A stretch of DNA of 64,000 bases from an uncultured delta proteobacterium. Its GTDB lineage: Bacteria > Desulfobacterota > Desulfobulbia > Desulfobulbales > Desulfocapsaceae. The position numbers and the translations under genes were made by a program. The notes beneath the pieces were generated by a model. That model ran no database searches, was not told the DNA's origin, and saw only the letters and a list, made by a program, of their open reading frames with translations. The stretch covers positions 62,001 to 126,000 of the forward strand of contig CAIQWD010000066.1 in NCBI GenBank assembly GCA_903875445.1, written 5' to 3'. This document shows, piece after piece, positions 46,193 through 55,359 of this stretch. Every line of letters begins with the position of its first letter. Position 1 is the first letter of the stretch.

Positions 46193-47581
46193 TTATGAGT
46201 ACATTTCCTCCAGGACCGCATTGATCAAGGCAATCTCTTCCTTGCCAAAACGGGCCGGGTCGTATTCCTCATCGAGCCAATCCCGGTATTCGTCGTAGTT
46301 TTCAGCTTCCGGGTTGGCAAGAACCTCGAGAAGATACAAAAAGCCTGGTATGCCGCCGATATCTTCCGGCGGACAGGCGCGTTTACCGGCAAGGAGGAGC
46401 GGATAAGCCTTACCCTCCTCCGCTCTCAGGACTTTTTCGACGGCTATCCGGTGCAACCAGTCATCACCGTAATCGTAGATATACTGAAATCCGGGAAGAA
46501 TCTTTTTCTCTAAGGTCTTCAGGGTATATTTCGTCTCGTTTTTAGTGTCTTCGGCGTCCCACATATCGTCGTCGATGTCGGGCGAACTATAAAAGGTGCG
46601 GTCGATGAGGAATTGATGCATGTGGCTGTCCGTCCAGCCCATACACAACTGAATGACCTTGTGTAGGCGCGCAAGGGTGGTGTCGCCCGGTACCTGAATG
46701 CGTCGCCAGATCGGCGGTTTTGCGCCCTGCAGATTGATCTTCAGCTGGAACACCGGAGCGGTGGGCGCCCCGCGCTTTTTTCCGTGCTGGGAGAAATCGA
46801 CCTTGATGATCTTCGCCTCTTTTTTCGGAGGAGGTGGGGGTGCCCCACAGCACGAGCTGCCACCGGGGCAGGAGCAGCCATCGTCCTGAGGCTTTACAGC
46901 CGGACGAATCGGCAGCGGAATGGTCTGCCCACCGGTTTTTTTTCGCCGTTTTTTGTCCACCCACCGGGCATGCTTCTGCAAGGTTTCAATGGACAGAGGC
47001 AATGTCGCCAGGAGAAAGACCTGAATCTGCACTTCCCGGTCAGGAACTTCTCCGGCAACACCCGGGAAGGTCTCCAGGAAGACCTCGTCCGGCAGCTGTT
47101 CAAACATCTCCAACATGTCGATCGGATCGACCAGACCGTTGATGGTCATGATGCTGTGCATGAGATCTTCTTTTTTTCGTTCCGCCAGTTTGGGGTATTC
47201 CTCCGGATCCCACAGCTCCTCGCGCAGGACGAGAGCCTCTTCGAAACCCGAGACCCAGCCGTATACTGCTTCCAGCTGGTCGTCATGGAGGGTATCCAGT
47301 TCGAAGGGGAAAGGGAGGTTGTCGTTTTGGAAATCGGTGACCAATTGGTTGTAAACCCTGGTCAGGCAATCGGTCATTTTCGCCATTTCCTTTTCGTTCT
47401 TCAATTCCGGCAGATCGCCACCGAAAATGATCGGAACCCATTCCTCCGGGGAGATAAACTCGGGGGTCATGGCGAGACCGAAGAGAAAGCCGTACAGTTC
47501 GTCATAGTTAAAGGCCTGCTCCGGTTCCGGGGCGAGGCGAAGGAGCTTTTCGAGGGTCTTTTTATCTTTGGTGGGTAGCAT
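46193..47581 (-). CDS. UPF0149 / pRiA4b ORF3-like fusion protein
   Basis: 462 residues. Residues about 5-205 resemble YecA/YgfB (UPF0149) proteins (YDELYGFLFGLAMTPEFISPEEW, then VYGWVSGFEEALVL). Residues about 280-460 are the plasmid pRiA4b ORF-3-like domain (FQLKINLQGAKPPIWRRIQV, LARLHKVIQLCMGW, HMHQFLID, YIYDYGDDWLHRI). Between them is a cysteine- and proline-rich linker (DDGCSCPGGSSCCGAPPPPP) that could bind metal, as SEC-C/YecA tails do. Function of both families is unknown. Start at 47581 removes a hydrophobic-looking extension of 31 codons. It precedes the PIF1-like helicase gene by 10 bp, so they are probably co-transcribed. Confidence 0.75.
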   Translation of the reverse strand: MLPTKDKKTLEKLLRLAPEPEQAFNYDELYGFLFGLAMTPEFISPEEWVPIIFGGDLPELKNEKEMAKMTDCLTRVYNQLVTDFQNDNLPFPFELDTLHDDQLEAVYGWVSGFEEALVLREELWDPEEYPKLAERKKEDLMHSIMTINGLVDPIDMLEMFEQLPDEVFLETFPGVAGEVPDREVQIQVFLLATLPLSIETLQKHARWVDKKRRKKTGGQTIPLPIRPAVKPQDDGCSCPGGSSCCGAPPPPPKKEAKIIKVDFSQHGKKRGAPTAPVFQLKINLQGAKPPIWRRIQVPGDTTLARLHKVIQLCMGWTDSHMHQFLIDRTFYSSPDIDDDMWDAEDTKNETKYTLKTLEKKILPGFQYIYDYGDDWLHRIAVEKVLRAEEGKAYPLLLAGKRACPPEDIGGIPGFLYLLEVLANPEAENYDEYRDWLDEEYDPARFGKEEIALINAVLEEMYS

Positions 47582-47798
47582 TGTCGATAGGATCCGGTTA
47601 AGGTTCTGGATGAATGGGGAGATGGCTAAAGCAATAGCGGAAAAGAGGTGCAAAAGAAAGGAAAAAATGGCCATTATTTCGAAACGGCATAAGGAGCCAT
47701 AACGAAACAGAAGAAAATGATCCTCTATTTCGAAACGGCTCCTAAATTTACCGAGAGGAAGTTTGCTATTCCCGAAAAACTCATTTATATCGTAGGGA

Positions 47799-47816
47799 GC
47801 GCTTTTTGAAAAGCGC
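47799..47816. terminator. Hairpin in divergent intergenic region
   Basis: GCGCTTTTTGAAAAGCGC is a perfect palindromic hairpin. It lies 46 bp before the phosphoesterase ATG. No T-run follows; it could be part of that gene's leader. A 14-bp direct repeat (TATTTCGAAACGGC at 47676 and 47726) is close by. Confidence 0.35.
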
Positions 47817-47861
47817 GAAAGAAAATAGGCTCAACGCAGATCGCTCTTTTTCGGGAAATTC

Positions 47862-48596
47862 ATGAGAGTCGCAGTTTTTTCGGACATTCACGCCAACCTG
47901 GAAGCGCTTGAGGCGGTGCTCGCCGACGCCGCGCGGCAGCAGGCTGACCGCTATGTGTGTCTTGGCGATGTAGTCGGTTATGGCGCCAATCCCAATGAAT
48001 GCATTGAACTGCTGCGCACCCTCCCTGATTGCCCCTGCCTGCTCGGCAACCATGATGCCGCCGTTCTCGGTATTCCCATCAATATGCGGCAGGAAGCGCG
48101 GCGGGCGATTAACTGGACGCGGGACGTCCTTTCAAAAACCGGGCTATGGTTTTTGAAAGAGATGGAGGATCTTATTAAGTGGCAGGATATTTTTTTCTGT
48201 CACTCCAACCCTTATCGCCCACGCAACTGGTACTACGTGACGGAGAAGACCTATATAGCCAGCTCCTTTGCCCGCTCGAAGGCGAAGATTCTTTTTGTCG
48301 GCCATACCCATGTGCCTGTAGCCATTACCCGAAAAAACTTCTTCTGTGTGTATATCCGCTCGCCGCAACATACCATGACCGTGCCGGCGGCGGAACTCAA
48401 CCGCCAGATCTTCAACTGCGGCAGTGTCGGCCAGCCCCGGGACGGCGACCCTCGCGCCTCATACCTGATCTATGACGATCAGCGGCGGACCATCGAATTC
48501 TACCGGGTCGCCTACGATCATCAGCGCACCGCCGAAAAAATTCTTGCGGCCGGACTGCCGGAGGCCTTCGCCTTGCGGCTGGCCGACGGTCGGTAA
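47862..48596 (+). CDS. Metallophosphoesterase (YfcE/calcineurin-like)
   Basis: 244-residue binuclear-metal phosphoesterase: FSDIHANLEAL (D8, H10), LGDVVGYGANP, LGNHDAAV, and GHTHVPVA, with an N-terminal start MRVAVFSDIHANLEALEAVL. It is of the type that cleaves phosphodiesters or protein phosphates (PrpE/ApaH-distant). Its stop is 1 bp from the stop of the convergent Ser/Thr kinase gene; an opposing kinase-phosphatase pair is possible but unproven. No strong RBS was seen before ATG 47862 beyond a weak GGGAAA. Unlike the broken phosphoesterase near 8 kb, all metal motifs are present. Confidence 0.85.
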   Translation: MRVAVFSDIHANLEALEAVLADAARQQADRYVCLGDVVGYGANPNECIELLRTLPDCPCLLGNHDAAVLGIPINMRQEARRAINWTRDVLSKTGLWFLKEMEDLIKWQDIFFCHSNPYRPRNWYYVTEKTYIASSFARSKAKILFVGHTHVPVAITRKNFFCVYIRSPQHTMTVPAAELNRQIFNCGSVGQPRDGDPRASYLIYDDQRRTIEFYRVAYDHQRTAEKILAAGLPEAFALRLADGR

Positions 48597-48597
48597 A

Positions 48598-49950
48598 TCA
48601 GTTCGGCAGCAGTTCCCCGCGACCGAACTGGGGAAAGCTGTCGCGGAGATCATTTTCCAACTCGGTGGCGTTCTCATAGCGCTTGTCCAGATCCTTTTGC
48701 AGGCAGCGCATGATGATTCTTTCCAGGCCCACGTCAAGGGCCGGATTGATCAGGCGTGGTGCCCGGCTTTCAACGGTTGTATCGATATCCATTGGATAAT
48801 GATCGTTCAGCTGGAAATAGGGAACGGCATTGGTGGCGAAGATGTAGAGAATGACGCCGATGGCCCAGACATCGCTGGCTATGCAGCTTTTGCCCTCAAA
48901 CTGCTCCGGCGGCATAAAATTGACGGTGCCGGCGGAACTGCCTTCGGCGGTCTGCCAGGAAAGGTCACGGGCGATACCGAAATCGAGCAGCTTCACCAGC
49001 CCGGTCTTGGTAATGATGATGTTTTCCGGCTTGATGTCGCGGTGCAGGATTTTATGCTTATGCGCATATGACACCACCGAGACGATTTGCAGAAAATAGC
49101 GTTCCTTAGCGAGCGCCGAAATCCCGCGCTCCAGCATCTCCTGCAGGGTAGGACCTTCGACATACTCCTGAATGAGGATAAACCGGCCGCTGTCTTTGAC
49201 GACCTCGATGAGTTGTACGATATTCGGATGGTGCACCAGCCTTTTCAAGATGGCGGCCGAGCGTAATACCCCGATGTTCATGGCCGGTGAATGCGGCGTC
49301 TTGGCCACGGCGACGCGATTGGTGCCGTACTCTTTCACCAGCCAAACAATGCCGAAACCGCCGACCCCAAGACGGCGAATCTGCTGCCAGCGCTCGGAAA
49401 TGTGTTCGGTTTTCGCCAGTTTGATGAGGGATTTCGGTGAAAAAAAGCTCAAGCCTCCCTGGAAATAATCGACTATCCGCTCCCAGCCTTCCCTGGTCGT
49501 CTGGTTGTCATTGGTAGGTGATATCGGCATTACCGAATCCTGACGGGGGACGGCCTGACCCAGGGCTTGACCCATTTCCAATAAGATCAGAAAACTTATG
49601 GAGAACCTGCTTTCGTTGATCGGCAATTCGATAAAGTCATCGGCTCCGGCACTCAGATACTTCTTGATTTCTCCGAGATTTTGCCTGGGTACCAGGACCA
49701 GAAAAGGGACTAAGGTGCCGACGAAATCGCGGATCAGCTGGATGACCCGGGTTTGTCGCGGGTGTTCGGAATCGATATGGTAGATGACCAGACAAATCTT
49801 TTTGGTCGGGTTATTTTTGACAAAGTTGCGTACCGTTCCGATGGTCAGGGCCACGGTGTCGATCTCAAAGGAGGAGACCAGGTTGTCGACCAGGGTGGCC
49901 ATCGCGCTTGACAGGCCGAAGGTCAATATGGTTTCAGTTGGAGCCTTCAA
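48598..49950 (-). CDS. Receiver-like domain fused to Ser/Thr protein kinase
   Basis: 450 residues. Residues 1-130 have a receiver-like alpha/beta fold (TILTFGLSSAMATLVDNLV, KKICLVIYHID ending at D60, SAGADDFIELPI), resembling CheY domains although the phosphorylation-site context is unusual. Residues about 190-440 are a Hanks-type kinase with the glycine loop GVGGFG (195-200), VAVAK (K217), HRD (303-305), DFG (323-325) and GTVNFMPPEQF. The usual alpha-C glutamate appears replaced (S231). No transmembrane segment, so it is cytoplasmic. It could link two-component phosphorelay input to Ser/Thr phosphorylation; this is inferred from domain order. Confidence 0.85.
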   Translation of the reverse strand: MKAPTETILTFGLSSAMATLVDNLVSSFEIDTVALTIGTVRNFVKNNPTKKICLVIYHIDSEHPRQTRVIQLIRDFVGTLVPFLVLVPRQNLGEIKKYLSAGADDFIELPINESRFSISFLILLEMGQALGQAVPRQDSVMPISPTNDNQTTREGWERIVDYFQGGLSFFSPKSLIKLAKTEHISERWQQIRRLGVGGFGIVWLVKEYGTNRVAVAKTPHSPAMNIGVLRSAAILKRLVHHPNIVQLIEVVKDSGRFILIQEYVEGPTLQEMLERGISALAKERYFLQIVSVVSYAHKHKILHRDIKPENIIITKTGLVKLLDFGIARDLSWQTAEGSSAGTVNFMPPEQFEGKSCIASDVWAIGVILYIFATNAVPYFQLNDHYPMDIDTTVESRAPRLINPALDVGLERIIMRCLQKDLDKRYENATELENDLRDSFPQFGRGELLPN

Positions 49951-50043
49951 ATCGTTCCTTTTATCACCATAAAGTGACTCATGGATTCAGCCTATCAAAT
50001 GAACCGCTAGTCCGGCAATTGTTTTTTGCCCTGCTTTTCGAAA

Positions 50044-50065
50044 TGTCTGCGGAATTCCGCAGACA
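50044..50065. promoter_or_regulatory. Perfect 22-bp palindrome, possible operator
   Basis: Half-site TGTCTGCGGAA followed directly by its exact reverse complement. It lies in the 210-bp region between divergent kinase and CoA-transferase genes, 96 bp before the latter's ATG. A regulator site is inferred from symmetry alone. Confidence 0.4.
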
Positions 50066-50160
50066 AAGCCGGGTGGCGCTTGCGAAAAGAAGGAAGAACC
50101 AATAGTATTGAAAGAAAACATTCTCCTCTTCTAAGGCAAAACCATCAGCTGGAGGGCGCT

Positions 50161-52047
50161 ATGATAAGCAAGTCGGGATATTGGGCGGACAATTACCAAA
50201 ACAGTCGATTGTCGGTCGACGATGCTATCGCCAAAATCAAATCAGGGCAGCGAATTTTTATCGGCTCCTCCTGTGGCGAGCCGCAGCGATTGGTCAAAGG
50301 ACTGGCCGATGCCGGGACCACTTTTACCGACTTGGAAATTGTCAGGATGTTCAGCGGCGAAAGTACTTCTTTATCCCGCATTGCCGAAAAATCGAAATCC
50401 CAGAATCTCAATATCCGCTCCTTTTATCTCGGCTCGGCGAACTCCAAGAGTTTTAAGGGCGATCTGCGCTTTATTACCCCGATCAATCTTTCCGATGTCC
50501 ACAAGTTGATCAAGTCGCGGCTGCTGCCCCTGCAGGTCGCCCTCATTCAAGTGAGCCCGCCCGATGATTTCGGCTGGATGAGCCTCGGTATCTCCGTCGA
50601 TGTCACCGCCTCGGCCGCCGCCGCCGCCGATCTGGTCATCGCCCAGGTGAACCGGCATATGCCCCGCGTCCTCGGCCGCAGTTCCATCCATGTCAACGAT
50701 ATCGACTATTTCGTCGAACATGATGAAAAACTGATTGAGATAGGTACCTATCCGGATGTAGCCATGGCCGGGATGATCGCCCGCTATATTGCCCGTTTGA
50801 TTGAGGACGGTTCTACCATGCAGATGTCGTTGGGCGGCACCTCCCAGGCCAACATAGAGGCACTGATGGAGAAAAATGACCTGGGGATTCATTCCCAGTA
50901 TATGACCAACACCATCATGAAACTGATAGCCATGGGGGTAGTGAACAATAAAAGAAAGGGTTTCAATACCGGCAAAGTCATCTGTAGCAATGCCATCGGT
51001 GACCAGGAACTCTACGATATGCTCGAAAACAATACGGCGATTGAATTTCACCCTTCGAAATATGTCAATGATCCGAGGAAAATTGCCAAAAACAACCGCA
51101 TGGTGGCGATGAATATGTGCCGGCAAATCGATCTCACTGGACAGGTGGTAGCCGATGCCCTGCCTTTCAATAATTTTTCCGGGGTGACCGGAATTCTCGA
51201 TTTTTTCCGCGGTGCAGCCCTGTCCAAAGGCGGCAAATCGATCCTCATGCTGACCTCAACTACCAACAATAACAAGAACAGCCGGATCGTGCCGATGCTG
51301 CAGAACGCCGCCGTGGTTGTGCCCCGCAGCGAGGTGCAGTATGTGGTGACCGAGTTCGGTTCGGTGAACCTCTTCGGCAAATCCATCCAGGAGCGGGCTA
51401 CCGCTTTGATAAGTATCGCCCATCCCGATTTCCGCGACTGGTTGTTCGATGAGGCGAAAGAACTCGGGCTCCTCGGGCCGGAACGTACTCTCAGAGAAGA
51501 GATGCATTCGATCTATCCTTTGGGGCTTGAGGAAACCAGAGTCGTCGACAATCACCGCATCACCTTCAGGCCGGTTAAACTGACCGATGAGAGAATCCTC
51601 CAGGAGCATTATTACGGTCTGGATAAAATCGATGTGGTGTCGCGCTTTTTTCATGAGAAAACGAGTTTTGTCCACAAGCAGATCGAACGCACCTTTGTCA
51701 TCGATTACATTAAGGATCTGACCATACTTGCGGTTGAAGGACCGCCCGGCTTCGAGAAAATTCTGGCGGTAGGTGAATACTATCTCGATCCGGAGACCCA
51801 ACTGGCCGAGATAGCCTTCTCGGTGGTCAAGGACTGGCAGGGCCGGGGTCTCTCGTCCATCGTTATCATAAAGCTCGCGGAAGCCGCTAAAAGAAACGGT
51901 ATCAAGGGCCTCACCGCCTTTACCTCAAGAGAAAATAAAAGGATGGTGAAACTCTTCAACACCTTGGATTATGAGGTGAAAACCACCACCCAAGGGGAAA
52001 TGATTCATCTTCAGGCATTTTTCACCAAAATTAAGAATCCAGCTTAA
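50161..52047 (+). CDS. CoA-transferase/acetyl-CoA hydrolase fused to GNAT
   Basis: 628 residues. About 10-440 form an acetyl-CoA hydrolase/4-hydroxybutyrate CoA-transferase fold (GQRIFIGSSCGEPQRLVKGL, VALIQVSPPDDFGWMSLGIS, QMSLGGTSQAN, VTEFGSVNLFGKSIQERA). About 460-620 form a GNAT acyltransferase domain (ITFRPVKLTDERILQEHYY, AEIAFSVVKDWQGRGLSSI, GIKGLTAFTSRENKRMVKLF). Such fusions suggest an enzyme that moves an acyl-CoA between acids and may acylate a protein or small molecule. Start ATG 50161 has GGAGGG upstream; a longer frame is rejected. The end overlaps the convergent SulP gene by 17 bp. Confidence 0.88.
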   Translation: MISKSGYWADNYQNSRLSVDDAIAKIKSGQRIFIGSSCGEPQRLVKGLADAGTTFTDLEIVRMFSGESTSLSRIAEKSKSQNLNIRSFYLGSANSKSFKGDLRFITPINLSDVHKLIKSRLLPLQVALIQVSPPDDFGWMSLGISVDVTASAAAAADLVIAQVNRHMPRVLGRSSIHVNDIDYFVEHDEKLIEIGTYPDVAMAGMIARYIARLIEDGSTMQMSLGGTSQANIEALMEKNDLGIHSQYMTNTIMKLIAMGVVNNKRKGFNTGKVICSNAIGDQELYDMLENNTAIEFHPSKYVNDPRKIAKNNRMVAMNMCRQIDLTGQVVADALPFNNFSGVTGILDFFRGAALSKGGKSILMLTSTTNNNKNSRIVPMLQNAAVVVPRSEVQYVVTEFGSVNLFGKSIQERATALISIAHPDFRDWLFDEAKELGLLGPERTLREEMHSIYPLGLEETRVVDNHRITFRPVKLTDERILQEHYYGLDKIDVVSRFFHEKTSFVHKQIERTFVIDYIKDLTILAVEGPPGFEKILAVGEYYLDPETQLAEIAFSVVKDWQGRGLSSIVIIKLAEAAKRNGIKGLTAFTSRENKRMVKLFNTLDYEVKTTTQGEMIHLQAFFTKIKNPA

Positions 52048-54202
52048 AAGAGTGAGGATTGCCTTCCCGGCGATGCCCGCCCGGCGCGACAATTCCATCA
52101 AAAAAAACATCGTCTTCCGCTGTTTCGCCGAGACGACGGGAAATAGCGGCAAGGGCCTGTCCCTCCGTAGCAAAGATATTGTCTTCGCCGATCAGCTGAT
52201 AGAGACCGGTAGCACGCATGACATCAAGAATCTGCTTCTTCAGTCCGGAAAAAACCGCTTCCACTCCCGACTCATGCAACCGTGACAGGAGATTGTGCAA
52301 CATTTCCTCCCCGGAGGAATCGAGATAGTTGATGCCGTCTCCCACCACCAGGAGGTATCCGGCCTCTCGCCGGTCGGCAACCGAGCTCAGAACCGCGTCC
52401 TCGAAGTGGGCAACATTGGCAAAGTAGAGCGAGCCATCAAAGCGAATAGCGATGACATGGGGCGAGGTGGCCAGCTGGGGATTGACCTTGATATCGCGCA
52501 GGGTACCGTCTGCGTAGCGACCGAGGATGGCGACCCGTGGTGCCATGGTCCGGTACAGGTAGAGGCCGATGGACAGCGCGGCACCGACTATGATGCCCTT
52601 GTCGAGATGGGGCGCAGCCAGGAGAGTGATGACGAAGGTGACGATTGCGACAACGCCGTCGGCTCGGCTGGCCTTCCAAGTTTGTTTGAGGGCCTGGATG
52701 GTCACCAGGCCGGCAACCGCCAGGAGGTTGTTGGCGGCGAGTACGGCTTGCGGCAGATGGTAGATCAGGGAAGTGAGAAACAGCAGGGTGATGGCGATGA
52801 AGATCCCGTTGAAAACCATGGCAAAGCCGGTTTTCGCACCGGCTTGCAGATTGACGGCGGAAGCGGTGAAGGAGCCGCAGGCCGGGTAGCATTGAAAAAA
52901 GGAGCCGCCGATATTGGCCAGTCCCTGACCGATCAGTTCCTGGTTAGGGTCGATGTGCTGTTTGGCCTTGCCGGCTATGGCCTTGGCCATGGAGATCGAT
53001 TCCATGAAGGCAACCAGGGCGATGACCAGGGCGGAGGACAGCAGCTGGAGGACACCGTCGAGACTGAAGGCGGGCAGGCGAAACGAGGGGAGGCCCAAAG
53101 GAATTACACCGACTACATCACCGCCGCCGACTAATTTCACCTCCCCTTTTTCTATTCTTTTGACATGCCAGCGACGACTATCGGTTTTTATGCCGGCCGG
53201 CACCTTGCCCTCCTGATGCAGGAGCACCGCTTGATCCTTTCCGCCGACAGTCCGGACAAAGGAGAGCAGGTTGATATCGTGCAACAGCTTGTCCTTTTCC
53301 TCCTCAAGTGCCTTGCTGTCGAGTTCGAGCAGATCGAGTCGATAGCGGAGATCCGCAGCAGCTCTGGTATCATGAATTTTCGTCGCCTGGCGCAACTGCC
53401 CGGAAAGGCTGGCTGCATTGGCGTTAAGTTCACTGATTTGTTGGGAAAAACTACTGTACATGCTGATCATCTCCCCGGTTTCCGGGGTAGCAATTTCGCT
53501 GATTTTGCAGGTTGCATTCTGTTCGTAACCAACCAGGGCGCTTAAAAGAGTAGTGATAGCCATAACTACCAGGATACCCGGTTTTGCCAGGATCGATATC
53601 TTTTTTATGGCGAGCATCAGCCCGAGGCTGAAAAGCGACATGGCCAGGGTAGGCAGATGGGTTTGCGGGAGAAATCTGAGCATCTCCCAGATGTCTTTCA
53701 AAAAGAAATCGCTACGCCCTTTTGGAAGTCCAAGCATCATGTCCAACTGAGAGAGACCGATGATGATCGCTGCGGCGTTCATGAACCCGAGAATAACCGG
53801 GTGGGAGACGAAGTTGACGATACTGCCGAGCTTGACCACTCCGAGAAGGAACTGGATGATACCCACCAGCAAGGTGAGCAGTAAGGCCAGGCCGACGTAC
53901 TCCTCGGTATTGGGCATGGCCAGAGGCATGACGGCGGCGGCGGTCATGAGCGAAATGATAGCGACCGGGCCGGTGGCCAGCTGCCGTGACGAACCCCATA
54001 AGGCCCCGAGGATTGCCGGTACAAAGGCGGTATAGAGACCGAATTGCAGGGGCAGACCGGATAGTTGGGCATAGGCCATCGCCTTCGGTGCCAGCACCAG
54101 GGCGCCGGTAAGGCCGGCTATCAGGTCGCCCCGCAGGATGCTGATCTGCACCGGAAACCAGAGAAGAAAGGGAAAAAAACGAACGAACAACTTGTTTGTC
54201 AT
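52031..54202 (-). CDS. SulP-family anion transporter with coiled-coil insertion
   Basis: SLC26/SulP transporter (sulfate, bicarbonate or other anions), about 723 residues against the usual 550-600. The membrane domain starts normally (LRGDLIAGLTGALVLAPKAM, YTAFVPAILGALWGSS) but is split after SALVGYEQNA by about 135 extra residues, roughly 230-365, predicted coiled coil (QISELNANAASLSGQLRQA, LDLLELDSKALEEEKDKLLH). It then resumes at VVGVIPLGLPSF. A C-terminal STAS domain contains NYLDSSGEEML. The insertion is predicted to lie in a loop outside the core. Start ATG 54202 has GGTGA nearby; the GTG four codons earlier is an alternative. Confidence 0.88.
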   Translation of the reverse strand: MTNKLFVRFFPFLLWFPVQISILRGDLIAGLTGALVLAPKAMAYAQLSGLPLQFGLYTAFVPAILGALWGSSRQLATGPVAIISLMTAAAVMPLAMPNTEEYVGLALLLTLLVGIIQFLLGVVKLGSIVNFVSHPVILGFMNAAAIIIGLSQLDMMLGLPKGRSDFFLKDIWEMLRFLPQTHLPTLAMSLFSLGLMLAIKKISILAKPGILVVMAITTLLSALVGYEQNATCKISEIATPETGEMISMYSSFSQQISELNANAASLSGQLRQATKIHDTRAAADLRYRLDLLELDSKALEEEKDKLLHDINLLSFVRTVGGKDQAVLLHQEGKVPAGIKTDSRRWHVKRIEKGEVKLVGGGDVVGVIPLGLPSFRLPAFSLDGVLQLLSSALVIALVAFMESISMAKAIAGKAKQHIDPNQELIGQGLANIGGSFFQCYPACGSFTASAVNLQAGAKTGFAMVFNGIFIAITLLFLTSLIYHLPQAVLAANNLLAVAGLVTIQALKQTWKASRADGVVAIVTFVITLLAAPHLDKGIIVGAALSIGLYLYRTMAPRVAILGRYADGTLRDIKVNPQLATSPHVIAIRFDGSLYFANVAHFEDAVLSSVADRREAGYLLVVGDGINYLDSSGEEMLHNLLSRLHESGVEAVFSGLKKQILDVMRATGLYQLIGEDNIFATEGQALAAISRRLGETAEDDVFFDGIVAPGGHRREGNPHSFKLDS

Positions 54203-54290
54203 GGGGATCACCAAAAAGAGCCGAAAAGGGTTCCGTAATCCTCTGGTACATGCCGCCCTTTTTAAAGGGGTGGCGAGGGTATGTGTTGTC

Positions 54291-55142
54291 TTAGGTGTTG
54301 ACCACCAAAACCGCGCAATGCGCTCCGCCGGTGACGTTTTTCGTCACTTGGCCGAGGAGCTTTCTGGCAATGCCGCGCTTGCCTTGACCACCGATTAAAA
54401 TCATATCCATTTGCCGTTCCCGCGCCGCCCGGACGATGAGCTCACAAGGAACGCCTACCTGCACCAGGGGTTTGCAGACCACCTGCGGTCCTGTTTGCTG
54501 GAGCCGAAGGCACAGGGCATCAACTATCCGTTGCATCTTGGGTGCATCGGCCTCAAGCTTGGTCACCGACATAACAGTCAGTTCCTGCAGGGTGGCGCAT
54601 CGTTGTCCGAGGCTCAGAGCCTCATCAACTGCCTTCAAGGCACCCGGCGAGTTATCTATGGCAAGCAGCACACGGGCGCCTGAACTGATGAAGTCCTTCG
54701 GCACCACCAGTACCCGGGGGAAGCCAAGGTCGAGGACCCTGGATGTCATCCGGCCGATCAAAAGCGATAACCGACCGGCCTTGCCATGCCGGCCCATGAG
54801 AATGACATCCGCCTTGCGTAGACGAGCCTGTTCGATGATGGCCTTTTCCGGGTTGCTTGCTCCGATGATGATGATTTCGACTTCCACGCCGCTATCCTTG
54901 GCCATTTTGCGGAGATGATCGAAGTAGGGCTCCAGTTCCCGGCGGCACGTCCGTAACGCAGAGTCGGCCGATTTCAGGGATTCGGCATTAATTTTTACGA
55001 CGTGCAGGGCAAAGACCTTGGCACTGCAGGCCTGACCGAAGAAAATTGCCTCCTGGACCGCGCCATCGCTGTAATTGGAGCCGTCGGTTGCCAGCAGCAG
55101 GGTTTTTGCCTCACCGAGAAGGCTTGTTGAAAAGCGTTCCAT
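54291..55142 (-). CDS. Tandem universal stress protein
   Basis: 283 residues with two Usp domains. The first begins TLLLATDGSNYSDGAVQEAI and ends with ADVILMGRHGKAGRLSLLIG; the second begins RVLLAIDNSPGALKAVDEAL and ends with DMILIGGQGKRGIARKLLGQ. Both have the ATP-binding G-x2-G-x9-G type loop. Start 55142 follows AAAGGAG. Together with the SulP gene 88 bp downstream on the same strand it may form a stress/anion-transport pair, but coupling is not proven. Confidence 0.92.
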   Translation of the reverse strand: MERFSTSLLGEAKTLLLATDGSNYSDGAVQEAIFFGQACSAKVFALHVVKINAESLKSADSALRTCRRELEPYFDHLRKMAKDSGVEVEIIIIGASNPEKAIIEQARLRKADVILMGRHGKAGRLSLLIGRMTSRVLDLGFPRVLVVPKDFISSGARVLLAIDNSPGALKAVDEALSLGQRCATLQELTVMSVTKLEADAPKMQRIVDALCLRLQQTGPQVVCKPLVQVGVPCELIVRAARERQMDMILIGGQGKRGIARKLLGQVTKNVTGGAHCAVLVVNT

Positions 55143-55359
55143 GGGATCTCCTTTACAAAGGGTATTCAATTATCTTGGAAAATACCACCAGTGCGATGCC
55201 AATACAAGTTCCTCATGGTTTCATCTGGTTTTCAAAAAACGTACGAAAGGCGGGTTAAACGCCTTTTGTGACGAGAGCCATCCCGACCGCCGCAAGCCTC
55301 TCATTTTATCCCATAATTACTTGCAATTGATGCAGCAAGCGATTATATAACAGTGGCCT

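Noticed and set aside
47676-47739. Two 14-bp copies of TATTTCGAAACGGC, 50 bp apart, considered as a CRISPR or iteron array
   Set aside because: Only two copies, short and with no associated cas or rep gene.
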